Origin: an uncultured bacterium
GTDB taxonomy: Bacteria > Bacillota > Clostridia > Lachnospirales > Lachnospiraceae
DNA length: 54,916 bases
Assembly (NCBI GenBank): GCA_947177425.1
Contig: CAMWUN010000022.1
Coordinates: 1-54,916 of the forward strand
Reading direction: 5' to 3'
Shown here one piece after another: positions 24,185 to 33,803 of the stretch (the first letter of the stretch is position 1; every line of letters begins with the position of its first letter). The notes beneath the pieces are model-generated. The model worked only from the letters and a program-made list of their open reading frames with translations, was not told where the DNA came from and did not search any database. Both the position numbers and the translations under genes were made by a program.

Positions 24185-25666
24185 ATGGAAGAAAAGTATA
24201 TTGTCAGTATAGACCAGAGTACCCAGGGAACCAAGGCGCTGCTTTTTGACGAAAAAGGCAGATTGTGTATGAGAGCGGATCTGCCCCACAGACAGATAGT
24301 AAACAGCCAGGGATGGGTTTCCCACGATGGGGAAGAAATATACAGGAACACAATCAGGGTAATAAAAGAGGTTCTGGACAGAGCAAAGGTCAGTCCCGGC
24401 CATGTGGCAGGCATTGGAATCAGCAACCAGAGAGAAACTGCCATACTTTGGGAGAGGAAGACTGGTCTGCCTGCCGGAGAGGCCGTTGTATGGCAGTGCG
24501 CAAGGGCAGCAGAAATATGCCGGAGAGATAAGATTGCCGATTTGTCCGCCCAGATAAAATGCAGGACAGGACTGAAACTGTCCCCATATTTTACAGCGGC
24601 CAAAATATGCTGGCTTCTTGAAAACGTGGAAGGGGCAGAGGAAAAGGCAAAGCAGCATGATATCTGCCATGGAACCATGGATTCTTATCTGATATACAGA
24701 CTGACAAGGGGAGAGGTATATGCCACAGACTATTCCAATGCGTCAAGGACACAGCTTTTTAATATTTTTACGCTGGAATGGGATAAGGAAATATGTGAAT
24801 GCTTTGGGATAGACGCAGGGAACCTTCCAGAGGTGAGGGATTCCAACGCCTGTTTTGGTTATACGGACTGCGGGGGGATTTTTCCGGAACCTGTCCCGAT
24901 TCACGGAGTCATGGGGGATTCCCATGCGGCTCTTTTTGGGCAGAACTGCAGACTGGCCGGAATGACTAAGGTGACATACGGCACAGGTTCATCCATCATG
25001 ATGAACATTGGCGGACATCCGGTTTTAAGCGGCAACGGGCTGGTAACATCCCTTGCCTGGGGGATCAATGGGAAACCGGAATATGTGCTTGAAGGGAATC
25101 TGAACTATACAGGGGCGGTTATTTCATGGCTTAAGGACAACATGCAGATGATTGGGGATGCTTCCGAAACAGAGGGACTGGCGGATATGGCCAATAAAGA
25201 CGACAGCCTGTATCTGCTCCCTGCTTTTACCGGGCTTGGGGCTCCTTACTGGGACAGCGATGCAAAGGCTGCCATTGTGGGAATGGACAGGACAACAGGA
25301 AAGGCGGAGATTGTGAGGGCTGCTTTAGAGAGTATTGCGTACCAGATTACGGATATAGTAAGAGCCATGGAAAAGGATTCCGGGAAACAGATTAAAACAC
25401 TGAAAGTTGACGGGGGACCTACGAAGAACCGATACCTTATGCAGTTCCAGAGCGATATTGCGGACTGTGATGTATGCATATCAAAGGTAGAAGAACTGTC
25501 CGGCACAGGGGCGGCTTTTATGGCTGGAATGGAACTGGGCTTATGGCAGGGGGAGATTTTTGATACAATTAAGTGGGATAAAGTGTTTCCCGAAATGGAG
25601 GTGGATGTCCGCCGGCAAAAATACGACGGATATACGAACGCAGTGGATAGGATAAAGACAAGATAA
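24185..25666 (+). CDS. FGGY-family carbohydrate kinase (glycerol-kinase-like; candidate apulose kinase)
   Basis: A 493-aa two-domain kinase of the FGGY family. The N-terminal phosphate loop is DQSTQGTKALLF near residue 9. GIGISNQRETAILWERKTG lies near residue 76, the substrate loop HGVMGDSHAALFG near residue 240, TYGTGSSIMMN near residue 262, and the ATP-site GGPTKNRYLMQ near residue 412. It resembles glycerol kinase in length and motifs, but the context is a sugar isomerase, transketolase halves and a glycosidase, with no glycerol genes. I infer phosphorylation of the ketose made by the isomerase, possibly D-apulose. ATG 24185 follows GGGGTAAT, five bases after the transketolase stop. An in-frame ATG at 24137 lies inside the upstream gene. 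Confidence 0.88.
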   Translation: MEEKYIVSIDQSTQGTKALLFDEKGRLCMRADLPHRQIVNSQGWVSHDGEEIYRNTIRVIKEVLDRAKVSPGHVAGIGISNQRETAILWERKTGLPAGEAVVWQCARAAEICRRDKIADLSAQIKCRTGLKLSPYFTAAKICWLLENVEGAEEKAKQHDICHGTMDSYLIYRLTRGEVYATDYSNASRTQLFNIFTLEWDKEICECFGIDAGNLPEVRDSNACFGYTDCGGIFPEPVPIHGVMGDSHAALFGQNCRLAGMTKVTYGTGSSIMMNIGGHPVLSGNGLVTSLAWGINGKPEYVLEGNLNYTGAVISWLKDNMQMIGDASETEGLADMANKDDSLYLLPAFTGLGAPYWDSDAKAAIVGMDRTTGKAEIVRAALESIAYQITDIVRAMEKDSGKQIKTLKVDGGPTKNRYLMQFQSDIADCDVCISKVEELSGTGAAFMAGMELGLWQGEIFDTIKWDKVFPEMEVDVRRQKYDGYTNAVDRIKTR

Positions 25667-25682
25667 TGAAGGAGGAAAAATA

Positions 25683-27233
25683 ATGCAGAAAGTAGAAAAA
25701 TGGGGCGTTTTTGAGGTCAGCAGTAAAGGGAAAAGCGATGGGAATCCCTTCCGTGATTATGCTATGACTGTCACCTTTAAAAGCGATAAGGAGCAGATGA
25801 CAGTCAGCGGTTTCTATGACGGGGACGGTGTGTACCGGGCAAGATTTATGCCCTCCCATGAAGGGAAATACACTTATACCATTCAGGGAAATTTCTCTGA
25901 TGACATTAAGGAAAAAGAGGGAGAATTCGAGGCAGTTGCGCCGTCAGAAGGGAACCATGGACCGGTAGTTGTGGTTCATAAGATACATCTGGGTTATGCA
26001 GACCAGACGCCTTATTACTCCGTTGGAACAACCTGCTATGCATGGGTGAACCAGCCGCTTGAAAGGCAGGAACAGACCCTTGAGACATTGAAAAACAGCC
26101 CGTTTAACAAAATAAGGTTTTGTTTTTTTCCCAAGTTTTATGAATTCAATACCAAAGAACCCCTTACCTATCCCTTTGAAAGGGGAAACGGGGAAGGTCT
26201 GGATCCGGAACTGGTAAGAAAAGAAAAAACGGACAGATTCGTATTTCCGGGCATGAAAGTAACAGAGCAGGATTATGGTTTTGACTATACAAGGCCCAAT
26301 GTGGAACATTTCAAAAGATATGACTTGAGAATTGCCCAGCTTATGGAGATGGGCATTGAGGCTGATATGATCCTGATGCACCCTTATGACAAATGGGGAA
26401 TCAATGAGATGGATAAAGATGCCTGTGACTGGTATCTGAAATATGTGACTGCAAGATACGGCGCATATAGAAACGTATGGTGGTCTATTGCAAATGAGTT
26501 TGACTTTATCAGGACAAAGACACTGGACGACTGGGAGCGCTACGGGCAGGTCGTGTCAGCGAATAACCCCTTCCATAAACTTCTTTCTGTGCACAATGGC
26601 GGGCCTTTTTACGATTTCTCAAAGGACTGGATAACCCACTGTTCCCTTCAGAGAGTAGACTTTTATAAGACCACGGAAGTTACGGACGAATTACTGGAGA
26701 AATATCAAAAGCCGGTAGTGTGGGATGAAATCTGTTACGAAGGAAACATCGGGCTTGGATGGGGAAACATCACAGGAGAAGAACTTGTCAGAAGATTCTG
26801 GGAAGCTTTCATGAGGGGAGGACACTGCGGACATGGGGAGACATACGTGGATCCGGAAGATATTCTCTGGTGGTCCCATGGAGGTGTGTTAAAGGGTGAA
26901 AGCCCGGCCCGGCTTCAGTTCCTGTATGATATTTTAAAAGAGGTTCCCGGGGGATACCTGTCAATGGGATGCGGAATATTTGACGAAGTTGTGGGATATG
27001 CAGGGGGCCATAGCGGAGAGGGGATGGAAATCTGTTATGACTATTCCATCCATTATCTTGGCATATGCCGGCCCACATACAGAATGCTGATACTTTCCGA
27101 TGACGCGGATTATGAGGTGGAATTGATCGACACATGGAACATGACCATTACCCCTCTGGGCATAAAGAGAGGCTTATGTACAATTGAAATGCCGGGGAAA
27201 CAATATATGGCGCTGAGGATTCGCAAAGTATAG
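25683..27233 (+). CDS. Apiosidase-like glycoside hydrolase (DUF5060-DUF4038 type)
   Basis: A 516-aa cytoplasmic protein with no signal peptide. An N-terminal beta-sandwich of about 75 residues matches DUF5060 (EKWGVFEVSSKG, DGDGVYRARFMPSHEGKYTY). A TIM-barrel follows, like DUF4038/GH140 apiosidases, with YYSVGTTCYAWV, SPFNKIRFCFFPKF, candidate acid-base Glu in VWWSIANEFDF near residue 269 and candidate nucleophile Glu in PVVWDEICYEG near residue 348. A C-terminal sandwich of about 80 residues closes the protein. Family names are recalled from Pfam and CAZy; no search was run. It ends the operon after isomerase, transketolase and kinase. I infer release of a branched pentose such as D-apiose from an imported glycoside. 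AGGAGG precedes ATG 25683. Confidence 0.8.
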   Translation: MQKVEKWGVFEVSSKGKSDGNPFRDYAMTVTFKSDKEQMTVSGFYDGDGVYRARFMPSHEGKYTYTIQGNFSDDIKEKEGEFEAVAPSEGNHGPVVVVHKIHLGYADQTPYYSVGTTCYAWVNQPLERQEQTLETLKNSPFNKIRFCFFPKFYEFNTKEPLTYPFERGNGEGLDPELVRKEKTDRFVFPGMKVTEQDYGFDYTRPNVEHFKRYDLRIAQLMEMGIEADMILMHPYDKWGINEMDKDACDWYLKYVTARYGAYRNVWWSIANEFDFIRTKTLDDWERYGQVVSANNPFHKLLSVHNGGPFYDFSKDWITHCSLQRVDFYKTTEVTDELLEKYQKPVVWDEICYEGNIGLGWGNITGEELVRRFWEAFMRGGHCGHGETYVDPEDILWWSHGGVLKGESPARLQFLYDILKEVPGGYLSMGCGIFDEVVGYAGGHSGEGMEICYDYSIHYLGICRPTYRMLILSDDADYEVELIDTWNMTITPLGIKRGLCTIEMPGKQYMALRIRKV

Positions 27234-27273
27234 TAAAACTGCGGCCGGCTAATCTGTGAAATATAACTTTGTA

Positions 27274-27304
27274 TTGACTGTACGGTTACTGTATGGATTA
27301 TAAT
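27274..27304 (+). promoter_or_regulatory. Candidate promoter of cardiolipin synthase
   Basis: TTGACT (27274-27279) and a perfect TATAAT (27299-27304) are separated by 19 bp. That is slightly longer than optimal. It lies in the only spacer between the apiose-like operon and the cls gene. Confidence 0.55.
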
Positions 27305-27353
27305 AGTAAAATCAAAAAATGCTTTTAGATTGTCATGCAAAGGAGAAATGATT

Positions 27354-28931
27354 ATGCCGGCAGATTATAAAGATAAGGGGATGCAGCTTCTTAAAAAAGG
27401 ACAAAAGGGCATCATACATGCCATATTCAGCCGTTTTGGTCTGGTGTTGCTTTTACTTATCATACAGGTTTTTGTTTTATTTGGCATTTTCCTGCGGTTT
27501 GAAGAGTTCCTGCCCCATATTCTGGGAGGGACGGTATTATTTTCATTTGTTATGGTGATTTATCTGTTAAACAGCAGCATTAATCCAACAGCAAAAATTA
27601 CATGGCTGATTGTAATTATGCTGCTGCCTCTATTTGGCGTACTTTTGTTTGCATATACACAAAGTGAAATCGGGCACAGGGCTTTGAAGAAAAGGGTTAA
27701 CGAAATCATTGCGGGAACCAAAGAGCAGATTCCCCAGTCTGAAGGTGTGATGGAAAGGTTTTCCAGGGAAAATTATGGGGCGGCTGCCCTGGCCCGTTAT
27801 ATGAAAAGAAGCGGCTGCCATCCTGTATTTGAAAATACAGCCGTAACCTATTTCCCTTTGGGAGAGGATAAGTTTGAAGAAATGCTGAAACAGCTTGAGG
27901 AGGCGGAGCATTTCATTTTTATGGAGTATTTTATTGTGGATGAGGGACTTATGTGGGGCAGGATACTGGAAATCCTTGCAAAAAAGGCGGCCAGGGGAGT
28001 GGATGTGCGCGTCATGTATGACGGCTCCTGTGAGTTTGCCCTGCTGCCCCGGGATTATCCAAGGCGGCTGAAAAAGCTGGGAATCAAGTGTAAAGTGTTT
28101 TCCCCCGTAACACCGTTTATGTCCACCCACTATAATTACCGCGACCACAGAAAGATTCTGGTGATAGACGGGCATACGGCTTTTAACGGAGGCGTAAACC
28201 TTGCAGATGAGTATATTAACCAGAAAGAGAAATTCGGCCATTGGAAAGATACCGCCGTAATGATAAAAGGGGAGGCAGTGCGGAGTTTTACCCTGATGTT
28301 TCTGCAGATGTGGGGAATCAGCGAGCGGGAAACTGATTACGCACATTTCCTTTCCTTCCCGGCCCGTCCCGTACGTCAGGCAGAAGGGTATGTGATTCCT
28401 TACGGGGACTGTCCTCTGGATAATGACAAATTGGGAGAGCGGGTGTATATGGATATGCTGAACCGTTCTTTAAAATATGTACATATCATGTCGCCGTATC
28501 TGATTCTGGACGGGGAACTGGAAACCGCCTTACAGTTTGCGGCGGAAAGAGGCGTAGAGATTGTACTGCTGCTTCCGGGGATTCCAGACAAGAGGATTCC
28601 TTATGCGCTGGCTAAGACCCATTATGCGCCGCTTTTAAAGTCTGGGGTGAAAATTTATGAATATACGCCGGGATTTGTCCACGCGAAGGTGTGTGTCAGC
28701 GATGCCCGGGAAGCGGTGGTGGGTACGATTAATTTAGACTACCGCAGTCTGTACCATCATTTCGAATGTGCCACATACATGTACGGCACAGCCTGCATTA
28801 AGGAAATTGAGGCGGATTTCCAGACGTCTCTTGCAAAAAGCAGGCAGGTGACAATGGAGATGGTCCGCAGGGAAAAATGGACGGTGAAGCTGGCAGGGCG
28901 CCTGACGAAAGCGGTTGCGCCGCTGCTGTAG
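27354..28931 (+). CDS. cls: Cardiolipin synthase
   Basis: A 525-aa membrane phospholipase-D-superfamily synthase that joins two phosphatidylglycerol molecules. Two N-terminal membrane helices occur (LVLLLLIIQVFVLFGIFL, then ITWLIVIMLLPLFGVLLFAY). Two HKD motifs carry the catalytic His and Lys: HRKILVIDGHTAFNGGVN near residue 265, and HAKVCVSDAREAVVGTINLD near residue 443. ATG at 27354 is chosen for its spacing of eight bases from AGGAG. An ATG at 27348 is too close to it. It appears monocistronic, with its own promoter, and is unrelated to the flanking sugar genes. Confidence 0.95.
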   Translation: MPADYKDKGMQLLKKGQKGIIHAIFSRFGLVLLLLIIQVFVLFGIFLRFEEFLPHILGGTVLFSFVMVIYLLNSSINPTAKITWLIVIMLLPLFGVLLFAYTQSEIGHRALKKRVNEIIAGTKEQIPQSEGVMERFSRENYGAAALARYMKRSGCHPVFENTAVTYFPLGEDKFEEMLKQLEEAEHFIFMEYFIVDEGLMWGRILEILAKKAARGVDVRVMYDGSCEFALLPRDYPRRLKKLGIKCKVFSPVTPFMSTHYNYRDHRKILVIDGHTAFNGGVNLADEYINQKEKFGHWKDTAVMIKGEAVRSFTLMFLQMWGISERETDYAHFLSFPARPVRQAEGYVIPYGDCPLDNDKLGERVYMDMLNRSLKYVHIMSPYLILDGELETALQFAAERGVEIVLLLPGIPDKRIPYALAKTHYAPLLKSGVKIYEYTPGFVHAKVCVSDAREAVVGTINLDYRSLYHHFECATYMYGTACIKEIEADFQTSLAKSRQVTMEMVRREKWTVKLAGRLTKAVAPLL

Positions 28932-29072
28932 CAAGTCTGCTAAATTAATTATTCCGGTCTGCTGTGAAAAATAACCAAAAAAGTGATAAAAAAAGACTAA
29001 ATTTTTATTGTATTGACAGAAAAATAGCAGTACAATAAAAAAATGGTTAAAAATGTACAAGGGAGGTTCATA

Positions 29073-31103
29073 ATGGGGCAGCAGAGAAAAGGAGCAAATT
29101 CAAAAAAGAGGATAGCAGATGAAATTCTCCGTCAAATCGGCGGAAGCGTTATATTTGTACTTCTGCTTATAGCAGTTGTGGCAATCTGCATGGTAGGGTG
29201 GCTGATTATTACGTCAAAGGAGACGGAACTGACGCAGGAATCCAATGCGGCCGCAAACCAGCTTACAGGATTTCTGGAGCAGTATACCAAAAGCGTGGAA
29301 CAGCTATCTGTCAACCCGGATATTAAAGATGTTATGACGGAAACCAAAGCCGGCGATGATATGCAGCAGGCTGAAAAAATGGAAGCTGTCATGGAAAATC
29401 TTATAAATATTGCCAATACGGATACGGAAAATGTCATGGCAGTATGGCTTTCCGACCTGGATGCAAGTGCCCTGGCACAGTCCGACGGCTTTGTGAGCGG
29501 AGAGGGGTGGGACATTACAGGCCGGGGATGGTATGGCTGTATTACGGAAAAGAAAACCGTCCTGACAGAACCCTATGTTGACTCATCTACCGGAAAGATG
29601 ATTCTGAGCGCTGCTGCTCCGGTTTATGGAGACGGGGGAGAGGTTCTTGGCGCAGTGGGCATGGATATTGCCCTGGATCATATGACGGATATTATGAGCG
29701 GATACAGGATAGGCAGTAAAGGATACATGCTTTTACTATCCGAAAACGGCACATTCCTTTACCATCCCCAGAATGACATCATCCAGAAAAATATCAAAGA
29801 CGTGGACATATCCCGGAATGTCATAGATGCAGTCATGGCAAAAAGCGATGGATTTATGAAATACAGGACAGAAGGGCTTACAAAATACGGGTCACTGCAG
29901 CAGGCCGGAGATACAGGATATCTTGTGCTCAGCAGTATGCCTTCGTCGGAATACTACGCAATGCTGACGGCAATGATCATTGCGCTGGTTATTATCTTTG
30001 CGCTGGGCATTGTTCTGATAGCAGTCAGCATCAGGAAAAGCGCGACAAAACTGACAAAGCCCATTCTGGAACTGAACCACACGGCACAGCAGCTTGCAGC
30101 AGGGAATCTGGATGTTACGATAAACATTACAAGTGAAAATGAAATCGGACAGTTGGGCGAGTCCTTCAGGAAGACTGTCAGCCGTCTGAAGGAGTACATT
30201 GTATATATTGATGAGACGGCGGAAGCGCTGGCGAGGATTGCTGACGGGAAGCTGGGCGTCATTCTGAAAAATGATTATGTGGGCGAGTTCCAGAAGATAA
30301 AAACTGCCCTGCTCAATATTTCTGATTCCATGAATCAGGTTATGATAGGAATCAATGAAAGTTCCGAACGGGTGTCCGTGGGAGCCAGCGAACTGGCCAC
30401 CGCCTCCCAGGTTCTGGCAGAAGGGGCACAGGGACAGGCCGCATCAATTGAAGAACTTGCGGCCACCACCAGTACCGTTGCGGAACAGGTGGAGAACAGC
30501 CGCAGGGAGGCGGAAAATTCCGCCAAAGCTACAGAACAGGCGGCGGCAATGATTGGGCAGAATCAGATAAAAATGAAACAGATGATGGATGCCATGAATG
30601 AAATTCACAAGACTTCCCAACAGGTTGTGGGCATCATCCAGACGATTGAGGAAATTGCGTCACAGACCAACCTTTTGTCATTAAATGCTTCCATAGAAGC
30701 TGCCCGTGCAGGCGAGGCGGGAAGAGGATTTGCAGTGGTAGCCGATGAAATCGGGAAACTGGCATTGGAGAGTTCCAGGGCGGCAAACAACACAAAAGAA
30801 CTGATTGAAATCTCAATGGAAGAGATTAATAAAGGAAATACTATTGCTGCCAGCACCATGGACTCGCTTAAGGAATCTGTAAGCGTTGTGGACCATGTTA
30901 ATGAAATGATTCAGGAAACGGCTGAAAATGCCGTCGTCCAGGCTGAAAACATGAAGCAGCTCCGGGCAGGAATTGAAGAACTGGCTCATGGAATACAGGA
31001 TAACTCAGCCGCCGCCCAGGAAACTTCCGCAACTTCGGACGAACTGGCTTCCCAGGCTGAAATATTAAATAAAATGGTACAGAAATTTGAACTTTGCCAG
31101 TAA
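29073..31103 (+). CDS. Methyl-accepting chemotaxis protein with dCache-type sensor
   Basis: A 676-aa chemoreceptor. The first membrane helix lies at about residues 24-46. A large extracellular double-Cache-like sensor follows, with DISGRGWYGC-type patterns seen as [25 protein letters not shown] near residue 145 (cited in part) and [14 protein letters not shown] near residue 193. The second helix is near residues 295-318 ([20 protein letters not shown]). A HAMP domain and the signalling coiled coil follow, with the tip [25 protein letters not shown] 29073 has GGGAGG six bases upstream. The reading from 29043 starts before the ribosome site and is rejected. TTGACA at 29013 is a possible -35, but no good -10 follows it. 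Confidence 0.93.
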   Translation: MGQQRKGANSKKRIADEILRQIGGSVIFVLLLIAVVAICMVGWLIITSKETELTQESNAAANQLTGFLEQYTKSVEQLSVNPDIKDVMTETKAGDDMQQAEKMEAVMENLINIANTDTENVMAVWLSDLDASALAQSDGFVSGEGWDITGRGWYGCITEKKTVLTEPYVDSSTGKMILSAAAPVYGDGGEVLGAVGMDIALDHMTDIMSGYRIGSKGYMLLLSENGTFLYHPQNDIIQKNIKDVDISRNVIDAVMAKSDGFMKYRTEGLTKYGSLQQAGDTGYLVLSSMPSSEYYAMLTAMIIALVIIFALGIVLIAVSIRKSATKLTKPILELNHTAQQLAAGNLDVTINITSENEIGQLGESFRKTVSRLKEYIVYIDETAEALARIADGKLGVILKNDYVGEFQKIKTALLNISDSMNQVMIGINESSERVSVGASELATASQVLAEGAQGQAASIEELAATTSTVAEQVENSRREAENSAKATEQAAAMIGQNQIKMKQMMDAMNEIHKTSQQVVGIIQTIEEIASQTNLLSLNASIEAARAGEAGRGFAVVADEIGKLALESSRAANNTKELIEISMEEINKGNTIAASTMDSLKESVSVVDHVNEMIQETAENAVVQAENMKQLRAGIEELAHGIQDNSAAAQETSATSDELASQAEILNKMVQKFELCQ

Positions 31104-31179
31104 AAGCATTACAGGAAAAGTAACTGACTGCGGACAGACTGGACGTGGCGGCTGTTCCGGGCAGGAGAGGAAGATTAAA

Positions 31180-32085
31180 TTGATTACACCACAGCATTTT
31201 ACTTCATTAGAGAGCGCTTTGTGTTTTCTTTTTGGAAAAGGAACGAAGGCTGAAAGGGCTGACAGGATATCGGGAGGCGATATCAATGAAGCATACGGGC
31301 TGACGCTGACAGGCGGTAAGTGCATTTTCATGAAAACAAACGTAAAGGAAAATGCCTCTTTTTTTACTGCGGAGGCAGCAGGGCTGGCGGCCATGGCCCG
31401 GACGAAAGCTATTGGCACACCGGAAATCCTGGGTACCGGAACCGATGAGGGCAGGACGGGGTATTCTTTTCTGCTTTTGGAATTTATCTCCGGCGAAAAG
31501 CGCAGGGCAGATTATTGGGAAACCCTTGGCCGGCAGTTAGCCGCCATGCACCGGGCGCCGACAGACGATCTGATCCCGAATGGAAAGTTTGGCTTTGCCT
31601 GTGATAACTATATCGGAACACGCCGACAGAAAAATACAGGACATGAAAACTGGATAAGCTTTTTCCGTGAATGCCGGCTTGAACCTCAGTTCAGGGATGC
31701 CTCCCGTTATTTTGACAGGGCGGATTTGAAAAGGACAGTCAGGCTTCTTGACCATCTTGACGACATTCTTGTGGAGCCGGAACACCCGTCGCTTCTGCAC
31801 GGCGATTTGTGGTCAGGCAATGTTATTACGGGAAATGACGGCAGTGCATGGCTGATTGATCCGGCCGTTTATGTGGGACATGCCGAGGCTGATCTTGCAA
31901 TGACAGAACTTTTCGGGGGATTTTCCCCGGCTTTTTATGATGCCTATAAGGAGGCGGCGTCTCTGCAGCCGGGCTACGGATGCCGCCGGGATATCTATAA
32001 TCTTTATCATATGCTGAACCATCTGAATATGTTTGGAAGGGCATATCTTTCCGGAGTGAAACGTATGATAGGCCATTTTGGGTGA
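31180..32085 (+). CDS. Fructosamine kinase family protein
   Basis: A 301-aa aminoglycoside-phosphotransferase-fold kinase of the fructosamine/ketosamine-3-kinase family, thought to repair glycated amines. SGGDINEAYGLTL near residue 30, a catalytic-loop signature LLHGDLWSGNVIT near residue 206 with Asp and Asn, and WLIDPAVYVGHAEADLAMTELF near residue 224 with the metal-binding Asp are visible. TTG at 31180 is chosen because AGGAGAGGAAG lies about seven bases upstream and domain similarity begins there. An ATG at 31087 would overlap the chemoreceptor gene and has no family match. It lies between a chemoreceptor and a sodium symporter, which gives no hint of a shared role. Confidence 0.88.
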   Translation: MITPQHFTSLESALCFLFGKGTKAERADRISGGDINEAYGLTLTGGKCIFMKTNVKENASFFTAEAAGLAAMARTKAIGTPEILGTGTDEGRTGYSFLLLEFISGEKRRADYWETLGRQLAAMHRAPTDDLIPNGKFGFACDNYIGTRRQKNTGHENWISFFRECRLEPQFRDASRYFDRADLKRTVRLLDHLDDILVEPEHPSLLHGDLWSGNVITGNDGSAWLIDPAVYVGHAEADLAMTELFGGFSPAFYDAYKEAASLQPGYGCRRDIYNLYHMLNHLNMFGRAYLSGVKRMIGHFG

Positions 32086-32128
32086 AAAATATAGAATATG
32101 AATTGAATTCTAAGGAGGATAATGGGAA

Positions 32129-33562
32129 ATGAAAGAAAATCAAACACTGTCACGCTTTTCGGGCCGGTCTGCTGATGAAAGCGCCGGGGCCTTAACGCAG
32201 ACTGGAAAGTCCCGGAGCAGCTTTTCGGGGAAATTAGGATACGTTTTAGCGGTGGCAGGGTCGGCCGTGGGGCTTGGGAACATCTGGCGTTTCCCTTATC
32301 TGGCCGCGAAATATGGCGGCGGTATCTTTTTATTGGTGTATCTGATTCTGATGGTGACATTTGGGTATGCTCTGATTATATCCGAGACGGCTCTTGGGCG
32401 TATGACTAAAAGGAGTCCGGTGGGAGCTTTCCGGGCTTTTGGGAAGCGTGCGCCCTTCCGGTTCGGCGGATGGATAAACGCTGTGATTCCCATGCTGATA
32501 GTGCCTTATTACAGTGTGATTGGCGGATGGGTGATGAAATACCTCTTTGAATACCTGCGGGGAAGCACAGCGGCGCTGGCCCAGGATGATTATTTTTCCG
32601 GTTTTATAGCAGACGGTTTCAGCGCTGAATGGTGGTTTCTTTTGTTCAGCCTGATGGTTGTGGCTGTTCTGTTCGGAGGAGTAAAACAGGGTGTGGAACG
32701 GGTTTCCAAAGTAATGATGCCTCTGCTGGTGCTGCTGGCTGTTTTTGTGGCAGGCTATTCCATGACCAGGCCGGGGGCGTGGGAAGGCGTGAAATATTTT
32801 CTGATCCCCAATCTGGAGAATTTTTCATGGATGACCGTGGTTGCAGCCATGGGACAGATGTTTTATTCCCTGTCCATCGCCATGGGGATTTTGTACACCT
32901 ATGGTTCCTATATAAAGAAGGACGTTGACATTGAAAAATCCACAATGCAGGTGGAAATATTTGATACGGCAATTGCCATGCTGGCAGGACTTATGATTAT
33001 CCCTGCGGTTTTTGCCTTTTCCGGCGGCAACCCGGATACCTTAAAGGCAGGCCCTTCCCTGATGTTTATTACGATTCCCAAAGTATTTGCAAGCATGGGA
33101 TTCGGAACAGGAGCGGGTATCATGTTTTTCCTGCTGGTACTGCTTGCGGCTGTAACCAGTGCAATTTCACTGGCGGAATCCGGTGTCTCTACTTTTGAGG
33201 ATCAGCTTGGCTGGAGCCGCGGCAAATCCACGCTGCTGATGGGAGGCATTATCATTATGATCGGTTCGGCCTCTGCGCTGGGATTTGGAGTGCTGGACTT
33301 TGTTTCTGTGCTGGGGATGACAATTCTGGATTTCTTTGATTTCCTGACAAATTCCCTTATGATGCCTCTGGCCGCTCTGGCAACCTGTCTTCTGGTTACA
33401 AGGGTAGCGGGGCTTGACAGGATTGCAGAGGAGGTTGAACAGTCCTCTGATTTTAAGCGGAAAAAGCTGTACTGCTTTTTCATGAAATACCTGGCTCCGG
33501 TATGTATCATAATCATCCTTTTAAGTTCAATTGCCAACGTATTTGGATGGATAACAATGTAA
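32129..33562 (+). CDS. Neurotransmitter:sodium symporter family (SNF) transporter
   Basis: A 477-aa sodium-coupled amino-acid transporter of the LeuT/MhsT type. Helix 1 shows the unwound sodium and substrate site in AVAGSAVGLGNIWRFPYLAAKYGGG near residue 37 (cited in part). SIAMGILYTYGSYIKKD near residue 247 marks helix 6, and AAVTSAISLAESGVSTFEDQ near residue 347 marks helix 8. About eleven hydrophobic segments are present, as in bacterial members. The N-terminus carries an unusual 30-residue polar leader (GRSADESAGALTQTGKSRSS). ATG 32129 follows AAGGAGG at a 10-base spacing. Substrate is probably a hydrophobic or aromatic amino acid by family knowledge; nothing nearby refines this. Confidence 0.93.
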   Translation: MKENQTLSRFSGRSADESAGALTQTGKSRSSFSGKLGYVLAVAGSAVGLGNIWRFPYLAAKYGGGIFLLVYLILMVTFGYALIISETALGRMTKRSPVGAFRAFGKRAPFRFGGWINAVIPMLIVPYYSVIGGWVMKYLFEYLRGSTAALAQDDYFSGFIADGFSAEWWFLLFSLMVVAVLFGGVKQGVERVSKVMMPLLVLLAVFVAGYSMTRPGAWEGVKYFLIPNLENFSWMTVVAAMGQMFYSLSIAMGILYTYGSYIKKDVDIEKSTMQVEIFDTAIAMLAGLMIIPAVFAFSGGNPDTLKAGPSLMFITIPKVFASMGFGTGAGIMFFLLVLLAAVTSAISLAESGVSTFEDQLGWSRGKSTLLMGGIIIMIGSASALGFGVLDFVSVLGMTILDFFDFLTNSLMMPLAALATCLLVTRVAGLDRIAEEVEQSSDFKRKKLYCFFMKYLAPVCIIIILLSSIANVFGWITM

Positions 33563-33600
33563 AAGAAGACAATTTTCCAGAAGAGCCTGTTCCGCGCTGT

Positions 33601-33698
33601 ATACCGTAGTTACTGTTCACACAAACCTGCGCATTTACTGCGCTGGTCGTAAGAAAGTGATTCGAGAGTGGTCACGGAGTGAGCAGTAACATACCGTA
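33601..33698. mobile_element. 82-bp MITE-like element with 12-bp inverted ends and 8-bp target duplication
   Basis: The body runs 33609-33690. It begins GTTACTGTTCAC and ends GTGAGCAGTAAC, imperfect inverted repeats with 11 of 12 pairing. ATACCGTA flanks it directly on both sides (33601-33608 and 33691-33698), a perfect 8-bp direct duplication. The inside has no coding capacity and contains a small hairpin (GCGC-N7-GCGC). A rearranged inverted copy lies at 54725-54855 and a partial copy at 13331-13357. The structure is what a non-autonomous transposable element leaves. The element sits between the SNF transporter and the promoter of the histidine kinase. Confidence 0.75.
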
Positions 33699-33730
33699 AC
33701 ATATTTAATACTTAACGGGAAACACAGGCA

Positions 33731-33759
33731 TTGACAGGGTTTCGCCAGCTTGTTAGAAT
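33731..33759 (+). promoter_or_regulatory. Sigma-A promoter of the hybrid kinase
   Basis: TTGACA (33731-33736) and TAGAAT (33754-33759) with 17-bp spacing. The element ending at 33698 lies only 32 bp upstream and could influence this promoter. Confidence 0.8.
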
Positions 33760-33803
33760 AGTATCATACGATAATTATTATAGACAGAGAGGGAGAAACG
33801 GAT

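Noticed and set aside
29013-29041. Promoter for the chemoreceptor at 29073
   Set aside because: TTGACA is present, but no acceptable -10 lies at 16-18 bp, and no sigma-28 pattern was found.
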